5,044 bases of DNA. Origin: Natronomonas sp. (GTDB taxonomy: Archaea; Halobacteriota; Halobacteria; Halobacteriales; Haloarculaceae). The DNA lies in contig SKKJ01000288.1 of assembly GCA_007121575.1 (NCBI GenBank), positions 1-5,044 on the forward strand. Reading direction: 5' to 3'. Shown here piece after piece: positions 1-5,044 of the stretch; the stretch's first letter is position 1, and each line of letters opens with the position of its first letter. The notes under the pieces were generated by a model that did not search any database, was not told the origin of the DNA, and worked only from the letters and a program-made list of their open reading frames with translations. The position numbers and the translations under genes are program-made.

Positions 1-2248
1 CGAATTCGAACTGCTCCGTGAGCCGGTGAAATGGGGCGTGCTCTTCGGGATCTCACTCACGCTCGCGGTGCTCAACTGGTCGCCGGCTATCTTCTTGTTC
101 GGTATCTACGGAGTCTTCCTCTTCTTTATCCTCTCGCTCGAGTTCGTCCGCGGACACAGTCCGGATCACATCACCATCCCGTCCGTCGTCGCGATGGTGA
201 CGGCGACCGTCTTGCTCATTCCGTTTATTCAAACGACCGATCTGACGCCGACCGACTACTCGATCGCACACCTGATCTTCGCCCTCGCGGTGGCGGCGGG
301 TGCGATCTTTATGGCTGCCGTGGCTCGCCTGTGGGATAAACGAGGGCTGTCACGACCGGCATATCCAGCGGGAATCTTCGGCTTTGGATTGGTTCTCATC
401 GGATTGATGGCCGTCGTCTTACCGGACTTTCTGGACTTTCTGATCTCACAGTTCCAACGGGTCGCCGGACTCGGTGTGACCGATACCCGAGCGACAATCG
501 GCGAGGCGCAAGCCCCCGCCGATCCGGTCGGATTCTTCTTCAATAGTTACGGCCTCGGATTCTACACCGCACTCGTTGGATTCATTCTCGTACTCTATCG
601 GGTAACCTCACGAAAGCGCCCTCGGGCGGATTATCTGTTGATCGTCGTCTTTTCGGCGTTCATGATCCTCTTTACGCTGACGCAGATCCGGTTCGATTAC
701 TATCTCGTCATCGCGATCGGCGCCGGAAACGCGTACGTCGTCGGGTGGATCTACCAGTACGTTGATCTGGATAACGTCCGCGAAGACGTGACGAATATCA
801 AACCGTACCAGATATTGGTCGTCGTCGCGATCCTCTTCGTCATCACCGGGCCGCTTCTCTTCACCGGTGCGACGTTCGCCGCCGCGAACGGGGCGTCTCA
901 ACCCGGTGAGATGGCACAGTGGGGCGATAGTCTCGATTGGCTCTCCGAAGAAACACCGGAAGTCGGCTCCTATGGCACTGGTGACGATCCACGCTTGGAG
1001 TATTACGGTACCTACGAGAACACGGATAACTTCCAGTACGAGGAGGGTGAGTACGGCGTCGTTGCGTGGTGGGACTACGGCCATTACATAACGACGAGGG
1101 GCGAGCGGATTCCGGTCGCCAATCCGTTCCAGCAGAACGCCGGTATCGCGGCCGATTTCTTACTCGCCGATGACGAAACCGCCGCGATCGACGCCCTCGA
1201 TGAAGACGCCGGCGAGGGGGAAGGTGTCCGATATGCGATGATCGATTACCAACTCGGTGTCGCCGGAACGACGAAATACAATGCACCTGCGGCGTTCGAA
1301 TCACGCCATGGAATCGAACAGACTCAAGTCGATTTCGGTCCGCAAGCGAGTATTAACACGCTCCCCGATCTCGGGATTATGGTCTTCGATCAGGACGGTT
1401 CGTTGACGACGACCCTACACACCCAACGCGCTTACGAAAGCATGCGCGTTCAGCTCTATCAGCACCACGGCTCAGCGATAGAACCTTCGACGACCGTCTA
1501 TCAGTTCGGTGAGAGCGACTTCGAGGAAGGATGGGCGTTCATGCCCGAGGACGGAGACGTTATCCAACAGTACGAAACGCCGGAAGAAGCACGCGAAGCC
1601 GCCGAGGAGGATCCCAACGCGATTCAGGGCGGACTCGACGGGCCGTCCGAACGTGTCGAGGCGCTCGAACACTTCCGGATGGTTCATGCCGGCGAACTGT
1701 CCGTTACTGATCTCGGCGGACAAGCACCGTCATCGGTTCAATCGTGGGTGAAAACCTTCGAACGAGTCGAGGGCGCGACTGTCGAAGGAACCGGGCCGGA
1801 AAACACCGAGATTCGCGCGTCAGTCGAAATGGAAGTTCCAACGACCGGCGAGTCGTTCATCTACACGCAGTACGCCGAAACTGACGCGAACGGGAACTTC
1901 GAGATGACCGTTCCGTATTCGACGACAGGCTATGACGAATACGGACCGGAAACCGGCCACACGAACGTTGATGTCCGCGCGAACGGAAGCTATCAGTTCG
2001 TCGCAACCGAGGAGCTAGCAATCGGTGAGACGGACGTAACTGAAGGACAGGTCGTCGGTGAGGACGAAACACCTGCAACCGTCGAACTCCAGACGATCGA
2101 CACCGAGCCAGAAATCGGAGACGATGACGAGGATGCCGATCCCGCGCTCGACGATAACGATGCGGACGACGAGGATGCGAACAGCGGCGACGGGGACGGG
2201 GACGATAACGAGAACGGGAACGACGAACAAGGAGACGATGCGACGTAG
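1..2248 (+). CDS. aglB: Dolichyl-(pyro)phosphooligosaccharide-protein glycotransferase AglB (STT3 family), 5'-partial
   Basis: Catalytic subunit of archaeal N-glycosylation. It transfers a dolichol-linked glycan to Asn in Asn-X-Ser/Thr sequons on the outer face of the membrane. The frame is open from the window edge (first full codon at 2), so the GTG at 26 is internal. The N-terminal helices and the first-loop catalytic Asp motif lie outside. Numbering from that GTG, about nine hydrophobic segments occupy residues 5-280. A TIGE motif (157-160) matches the TIxE motif of external loop 5, and QIRFDYY (220-226) precedes a late helix. The signature WWDYG is at 348-352 (bases 1067-1081) at the start of the soluble domain. 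D407 and K417 may form the second soluble-domain motif, but the spacing is unusual. A beta-rich region (about 575-660) contains an NGS sequon at 653-655. The protein ends in an Asp/Glu/Asn/Gly tail (698-740). Haloarchaeal AglB proteins are roughly 1,000 residues, so about a quarter is missing. DUF368 follows after 24 bp. Confidence 0.95.
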   Translation, partial: EFELLREPVKWGVLFGISLTLAVLNWSPAIFLFGIYGVFLFFILSLEFVRGHSPDHITIPSVVAMVTATVLLIPFIQTTDLTPTDYSIAHLIFALAVAAGAIFMAAVARLWDKRGLSRPAYPAGIFGFGLVLIGLMAVVLPDFLDFLISQFQRVAGLGVTDTRATIGEAQAPADPVGFFFNSYGLGFYTALVGFILVLYRVTSRKRPRADYLLIVVFSAFMILFTLTQIRFDYYLVIAIGAGNAYVVGWIYQYVDLDNVREDVTNIKPYQILVVVAILFVITGPLLFTGATFAAANGASQPGEMAQWGDSLDWLSEETPEVGSYGTGDDPRLEYYGTYENTDNFQYEEGEYGVVAWWDYGHYITTRGERIPVANPFQQNAGIAADFLLADDETAAIDALDEDAGEGEGVRYAMIDYQLGVAGTTKYNAPAAFESRHGIEQTQVDFGPQASINTLPDLGIMVFDQDGSLTTTLHTQRAYESMRVQLYQHHGSAIEPSTTVYQFGESDFEEGWAFMPEDGDVIQQYETPEEAREAAEEDPNAIQGGLDGPSERVEALEHFRMVHAGELSVTDLGGQAPSSVQSWVKTFERVEGATVEGTGPENTEIRASVEMEVPTTGESFIYTQYAETDANGNFEMTVPYSTTGYDEYGPETGHTNVDVRANGSYQFVATEELAIGETDVTEGQVVGEDETPATVELQTIDTEPEIGDDDEDADPALDDNDADDEDANSGDGDGDDNENGNDEQGDDAT

Positions 2249-2272
2249 CACAACTGAAACGCGGTACGCCGA

Positions 2273-3217
2273 ATGACTCGGGCTGTCGGGGTTCGGGCGT
2301 GGCTCTCTGTGTATCTCAAAGGTGCCTGTATGGGTGCTGCGGATACCGTCCCCGGTGTCTCCGGTGGGACGATCGCACTCATCTTAGGAGTCTATGAGCG
2401 GCTGATAACTGCGTTGACGGCGATCGATTTCGATATCGTCTGGCAATTTCGGACTGTACACACGGACGTCGGACGAGCGCGGATCGCCACGGAACTGCTT
2501 CGAGCCGATGTCCCGTTTTTGTTCGTCCTCGGCGCGGGCGCACTCTCGGCAGCGGCGACTATCGCGACGGCGATGAACATCGCTGTTACGCAGTATCCGG
2601 CACCGACGTATTCGTTCTTTTTCGGACTCATCGCCGCATCCGCGATCGTTTTATTTCGCTGCGTTTCCGTACGAACCCCCCAACGGATCGCCGTCGGTCT
2701 GCTTGGGTTCGCGATCGCGTTCGCGGTGACTGACCCGTCGCTCGCCGGGGTCAGAGCTACGACGTTTCCGGTCTTGTTCGTAGCCGGGGCGATCGCGATC
2801 TCTGCAATGGTGCTCCCGGGTGTCTCGGGCGCGTTCTTACTGCTCGTTATGGGGCAATACGAATACGTCAGCGGAATCCCGAGATCCGTTGTAGACGGTC
2901 TCTTCGCCGCACTCAACGGCAATATCAGCTCACTTTTCGACGCGCTCGTTCCTTTCGTCGTTTTCATGTCCGGTGCGTTCGTTGGACTGTTTTCCGTTGC
3001 ATACGCCGTCCGTGTCGCGTTAAACCGGTACCGGCAGGGAACGCTCGTCTTTCTCGTGAGCCTCATGGTCGGTGCCCTTCGACTCCCGATCAACGAGGTG
3101 TCGACAAACGTCTCCACGGTTTCGGCGGGGACGGCGGTCTTGATCACGGCACCGGCCGTCGTCGGTGGAGGAATCGTATTCGTCTTGGACCGATACACCG
3201 ACGACCTTGAGTACTGA
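2273..3217 (+). CDS. DUF368 membrane protein, probable polyprenyl (dolichol) phosphate translocase
   Basis: A 314-residue polytopic membrane protein of the DUF368 family. Two related motifs identify it: D24-TVPGVSGGT-33 followed by ILGVYERL, and LPGVSGAFLL (181-190) followed by LVMGQYEY. These are the two halves of an internal repeat with re-entrant-type segments. FFFGLIAAS (116-124) is another family-like stretch. Residues 52-80 are a polar loop, and the rest is mostly hydrophobic helices. Bacterial DUF368 proteins (PopT) were shown in 2023 to return undecaprenyl phosphate from the outer to the inner leaflet. That this archaeal protein acts on dolichol phosphate is my inference from its place right after aglB. 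The ATG at 2273 is the first start after an in-frame TGA at 2255-2257, and the N-terminus (VYLKGACMGAADT) aligns with how the family begins. No Shine-Dalgarno and no TATA element is seen in the 24-bp gap, so co-transcription with aglB is likely. Confidence 0.9.
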   Translation: MTRAVGVRAWLSVYLKGACMGAADTVPGVSGGTIALILGVYERLITALTAIDFDIVWQFRTVHTDVGRARIATELLRADVPFLFVLGAGALSAAATIATAMNIAVTQYPAPTYSFFFGLIAASAIVLFRCVSVRTPQRIAVGLLGFAIAFAVTDPSLAGVRATTFPVLFVAGAIAISAMVLPGVSGAFLLLVMGQYEYVSGIPRSVVDGLFAALNGNISSLFDALVPFVVFMSGAFVGLFSVAYAVRVALNRYRQGTLVFLVSLMVGALRLPINEVSTNVSTVSAGTAVLITAPAVVGGGIVFVLDRYTDDLEY

Positions 3218-3245
3218 TTACCGTTGCCGTCCAACGTGTGTGCAT

Positions 3246-3824
3246 ATGGGTCGACCGACGCTATCGACGCTCGCGGTTTTTGCGGTTGTTTTCACGCTCC
3301 AGACGATCGGTGATCTCATCGGATTCGGCATGGGAGTGTTCGCCCTCTCCCTTCCACTCGGTACTCATCCGTGGACGGTTCTCACGAGTGTCTATGCACA
3401 CGGCAGCGTCTCGCATCTGCTGGCAAACGCGCTCGCGTTCGTCTTTGTCGCCCCGCTCGTCGCCCGCGTGACGACCCCCACTCGTTTTCACGTCTTCTTC
3501 GTTGGAACCGGCGCTCTCGCCGGGATCACACAGGTCGTTCTGATGAGCCCGTTCGGAGCTGGCGCTGTTCTCGGCGCGAGTGGCTCGATATTCGCACTGT
3601 TCGGCTATCTTCTCGTCGGGAACCGTGCATCGAACGTTGCGCTCGGTTGGCTCCCGCTCGAACGACGCGGACAACTTCTTTTGTTTGCTTTGATCGCTAT
3701 TGGTCTGACCGCTGTGACGGCGGCTCCAGGTATCGCGCTCGTTGCCCATTTCACCGGCTTCTGTCTCGGAGCCATCGCTGGCCGTGGACGGGTACTTCAT
3801 GTCTCGCGAGATACCGTTGCCTGA
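3246..3824 (+). CDS. Rhomboid family intramembrane serine protease
   Basis: A 192-residue membrane protein with six predicted helices, the minimal rhomboid core. Residues numbered from ATG 3246: PWTVLTSVYAHGSVSH (42-57) is the L1 loop and start of helix 2, with H57 and N61 giving the H-x3-N oxyanion motif. GASG (110-113) carries the catalytic Ser112, and AHFTGFCLGAIAG (167-179) carries the catalytic His168. All core residues are present, so an active enzyme that cuts substrate transmembrane segments is expected; the substrate is unknown. No extra domain such as an AN1 zinc finger is seen. The frame stays open upstream to an ATG at 3165, but that adds 27 residues (rich in Ser, Thr and Cys, not hydrophobic) overlapping DUF368. 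GTG 3240 is another option. ATG 3246 places helix 1 right at the start and leaves a 28-bp gap. The stop lies inside the first copy of a tandem duplication, so the C-terminus may be shortened. Confidence 0.88.
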   Translation: MGRPTLSTLAVFAVVFTLQTIGDLIGFGMGVFALSLPLGTHPWTVLTSVYAHGSVSHLLANALAFVFVAPLVARVTTPTRFHVFFVGTGALAGITQVVLMSPFGAGAVLGASGSIFALFGYLLVGNRASNVALGWLPLERRGQLLLFALIAIGLTAVTAAPGIALVAHFTGFCLGAIAGRGRVLHVSRDTVA

Positions 3825-3847
3825 TTGCTCGCGAGATACCGTTGCCT
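3803..3847 (+). repeat. Short tandem duplication over the rhomboid stop codon
   Basis: A perfect 20-bp direct repeat, ctcgcgagataccgttgcct, occurs at 3803-3822 and again at 3828-3847, a period of 25 bp. The first copy encodes the last rhomboid residues and the T of its TGA stop (3822-3824); the second is noncoding. The period is not a multiple of three, so the copies are read in different frames. Each copy starts with the self-complementary ctcgcgag, extended to tctcgcgaga in the first copy. It is most simply a slippage-type duplication. An operator role for the palindromes cannot be excluded. Confidence 0.85.
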
Positions 3848-3921
3848 TTTCGGACGACCCTTCGCGATGGCGCTCGCGTAGAGACACAACAGCAAAGGTC
3901 GGTCGGATCTGACGGTTCGGT
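3825..3921. other. Intergenic gap between rhomboid gene and rpp30
   Basis: This 97-bp gap is the longest between genes in the window. It contains the second copy of the 25-bp-period duplication. About 27 bp before the rpp30 ATG, where a haloarchaeal TATA box would lie for a leaderless transcript, the sequence is agcaaaggtc, which is not TATA-like. No T-run terminator is seen. Whether rpp30 has its own promoter or is read through from the rhomboid gene cannot be decided. Confidence 0.5.
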
Positions 3922-4620
3922 ATGTACGAGGGCGTCCATGCGTATCCCGACGGCCAATCGACCGTCGCACGCCTGGCGAAGACCGCGTCGGTGTACGGCT
4001 ATACGGGACTCGTAATTCGAAACCACGGCGACGCCCAAGCGGAGTACGATCCAGAGCGAGTCGAGGAACGATACGGGATCGATATCGTACCGGGAATCGA
4101 GATCCGATTGGACGATCCCGGACAAGCGAGCGGTCTCATCGGAAACTACCGGTCGAAGCGAACGATCGTCTGCGTCCATGGTGGCTCATTGAACCGGTTC
4201 GCCGTCGAGCAACCAGCCGTCGACGTGCTCGCACATCCGATGCGGGACGGGGACATCAACCACGTTCTCGCGAAGGCCGCAGCGAAAAACGATGTGCATC
4301 TCGAATTCAACTTTTCTCACGTGCTCCGATCGGACGGCGGCGTGAGAGTCCAGACGATCCAACGCCTCCGAAAGCTTCGAGAACTCACCGACAAGTACGA
4401 CGTACCATACGTGGTCTCTGCCGATGCCGGCTCGCATTTACAGCTCCGTGCACCCAGAGAGCTGCTCGCTGTCGGTGACACGATCGGATTCGACCGTGAA
4501 GCGATCGAAACCGGCCTCAACGCGTGGGGTGAACTCGCCGAACGAAACCGCATCAGACGCTCGGATTCGGTCATCGAACCCGGCGTTCGAATCGAATCGA
4601 CGGATGAATCCGATCGATAA
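3922..4620 (+). CDS. rnp3: Ribonuclease P protein component 3 (Rpp30 homolog)
   Basis: A 232-residue soluble protein of the Rpp30/RNP3 family, a TIM-barrel-like fold related to PHP enzymes. It is one of the protein subunits that, with the catalytic RNA, form archaeal RNase P, which removes 5' leaders from pre-tRNAs; it pairs with Pop5. Family motifs in order: YEGVHAYPDG (2-11), GYTGLVIRNHG (26-36), GIDIVPGIEI (52-61), VDVLAHP (100-106), VHLEFNFSHVLRSDGG (125-140), and VSADAGSHLQLRAPREL (165-181), followed by GDTIGF (185-190). The length is normal, with a short polar C-terminal extension after about residue 210. The ATG at 3922 is nearly forced: an in-frame TGA lies at 3910-3912 and no start codon falls between. 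No Shine-Dalgarno is present. pop5 follows 62 bp downstream, a pairing common in haloarchaea, where the proteasome alpha gene often comes next. Confidence 0.93.
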   Translation: MYEGVHAYPDGQSTVARLAKTASVYGYTGLVIRNHGDAQAEYDPERVEERYGIDIVPGIEIRLDDPGQASGLIGNYRSKRTIVCVHGGSLNRFAVEQPAVDVLAHPMRDGDINHVLAKAAAKNDVHLEFNFSHVLRSDGGVRVQTIQRLRKLRELTDKYDVPYVVSADAGSHLQLRAPRELLAVGDTIGFDREAIETGLNAWGELAERNRIRRSDSVIEPGVRIESTDESDR

Positions 4621-4622
4621 GA

Positions 4623-4638
4623 GGCGGCTACTGCCGCC
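4623..4638 (+). other. GC-rich hairpin after rpp30
   Basis: Three bases after the rpp30 stop, ggcggc (4623-4628) and gccgcc (4633-4638) form a perfect 6-bp stem with a tact loop. A second gccgcc at 4642-4647 could pair with the same left arm. No T-run follows, so it is not a convincing terminator. It could be an RNA-stability or processing element, or simply GC-rich chance. Confidence 0.4.
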
Positions 4639-4646
4639 GGTGCCGC

Positions 4647-4658
4647 CGAAGCTATTTG
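4647..4658 (+). promoter_or_regulatory. Possible BRE/TATA element for a leaderless pop5 transcript
   Basis: The string cgaa (4647-4650) followed by gctatttg (4651-4658) is the AT-richest patch in the 62-bp gap. Its centre lies about 28 bp before the GTG start of pop5. That is where an archaeal TATA box should sit if transcription starts at the start codon, and leaderless mRNAs are common in haloarchaea. The match to a TTTATA-type box is imperfect, so this is only a candidate. Confidence 0.3.
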
Positions 4659-4682
4659 TCTGGCGACCGAACGAGACGATGC

Positions 4683-5044
4683 GTGAAACATCTCCCGAAG
4701 CATCTGCGTCCCCGATGGCGGTATCTCGCCGTCGAAATCGAATCCTGGCCCGAGGCCGACATCGATCGTCGGGCGTTTCAGCGAACGCTTTGGTTCGCTG
4801 CGCAGAACCTCATCGGCGATGCAGGAAGTGCGGCGCTCGATTCGAGCGTGCTTCACTTTCGGTTCGATGATGCGAGCGGGAACGCCGTCGTTCGGGTTCG
4901 TCGTGGAGAACTCGAACGGTTTCGGGCTGTATTGGCGACGATCGACGAGATCGATTCCCAACCGGTCGGGCTATGGGTCCGCGGCGTGAGCGGTACGGTT
5001 CGGGCCTGTGAAGAAAAGTATATACGACGCCCGCCGGAACGATC
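4683..5044 (+). CDS. rnp2: Ribonuclease P protein component 2 (Pop5 homolog), 3'-partial
   Basis: The first 120 codons of the archaeal Pop5 subunit of RNase P, an alpha/beta protein that with Rpp30 activates the catalytic domain of the RNase P RNA. It starts with GTG at 4683 and runs open to the window edge. The N-terminus MKHLPKHLRPRWRYLAVEIE is typical of haloarchaeal Pop5. AFQRTLWFAAQNLIGDAGSA (31-50) is the first helix region, followed by VLHFRFDD (56-63) and VVRVRRGELERFRAVLATI (69-87). The conserved VRGVSGTVRACEEKYI (99-114) is near the usual C-terminal end; haloarchaeal versions often add a variable tail, so little is probably missing. An in-frame TTG at 4656 would lengthen it, but the conserved MKHLPKHLRPRW favours 4683. 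No Shine-Dalgarno is seen. Confidence 0.92.
   Translation, partial: MKHLPKHLRPRWRYLAVEIESWPEADIDRRAFQRTLWFAAQNLIGDAGSAALDSSVLHFRFDDASGNAVVRVRRGELERFRAVLATIDEIDSQPVGLWVRGVSGTVRACEEKYIRRPPER

Noticed and set aside
26..28. GTG at 26 as the true start of the first gene
   Set aside because: The frame is open to the window edge with plausible protein sequence (EFELLREP) before it, and the family needs N-terminal helices and a catalytic Asp loop that are not in the window.
608..1304. Long reverse-strand open frames opposite aglB
   Set aside because: They are rich in Arg and lack recognisable motifs, as expected of shadows opposite a GC-rich acidic-protein gene with clear STT3 motifs.
2015..2018. 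CTAG tetranucleotide within aglB
   Set aside because: CTAG is generally rare in haloarchaeal DNA, but a single site in 5 kb has no meaning as a signal.
2249..2272. Promoter or terminator between aglB and DUF368
   Set aside because: The 24-bp gap contains no TATA-like element, hairpin or T-run.
2392..3234. 280-residue reverse-strand open frame opposite DUF368
   Set aside because: It mirrors the DUF368 gene almost end to end, has a low-complexity Ser/Thr/Ala composition and has no domain I recognise. The forward frame carries both PGVSG motifs.
4424..4870. Forward open frame of 148 residues overlapping the end of rpp30 and the start of pop5
   Set aside because: It is in a different frame from both conserved genes and shows no family motif; the real pop5 starts with GTG at 4683.
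4317..4961. 214-residue reverse-strand open frame across rpp30 and pop5
   Set aside because: It runs across two well-identified forward genes and has a Ser/Arg-rich, motif-free sequence.
5016..5026. AT-rich aagtatatac near the window end as a promoter TATA box
   Set aside because: It encodes the conserved EEKYI of Pop5. A promoter for a downstream gene could use it, but that gene is outside the window and nothing here tests it.

Overview
The window is an ordinary-looking piece of a haloarchaeal (class Halobacteria) chromosome. The evidence is a moderately GC-rich composition with frequent CGA/GAC/TCG words, strongly acidic soluble domains (an Asp/Glu-rich tail in the first gene), no Shine-Dalgarno sequence before any start, and genes found only in archaea in this form: an STT3/AglB oligosaccharyltransferase and archaeal RNase P protein subunits. 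I cannot name the genus. All recognised genes are on the + strand.

Layout: (1) positions 1-2248 hold the C-terminal part of AglB, the archaeal oligosaccharyltransferase, whose 5' end lies outside the window. (2) 2273-3217 is a DUF368 membrane protein. Bacterial members of this family (PopT) translocate polyprenyl phosphate across the membrane. (3) 3246-3824 is a compact six-helix rhomboid protease with its catalytic Ser and His present. (4) 3825-3921 is a short gap carrying half of a tandem duplication that covers the rhomboid stop codon. (5) 3922-4620 is RNase P protein component 3 (Rpp30). (6) 4621-4682 is a gap with a GC hairpin and a possible TATA element. (7) From 4683 to the window end is the start of RNase P protein component 2 (Pop5), with a GTG start and cut off by the window edge.

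Two functional modules sit side by side. The first three genes form a possible cell-surface glycosylation group. AglB moves glycans from dolichol carriers to proteins on the outer face of the membrane and leaves used carrier lipid there; a DUF368 protein directly downstream could bring that dolichol phosphate back inside. The rhomboid is next in line, and a rhomboid mutant of Haloferax volcanii has been reported to have altered S-layer N-glycans. The last two genes supply two protein subunits of RNase P for tRNA 5' maturation. The gaps (24, 28, 97 and 62 bp) allow co-transcription within the first module, with a possible break before rpp30 and a possible internal promoter before pop5.

The strongest point of interest is the aglB-DUF368 pairing as a candidate dolichol-phosphate recycling unit. 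The second is the 25-bp-period duplication that seems to have produced the present rhomboid stop codon. I saw no mobile element, CRISPR array, tRNA or rRNA.
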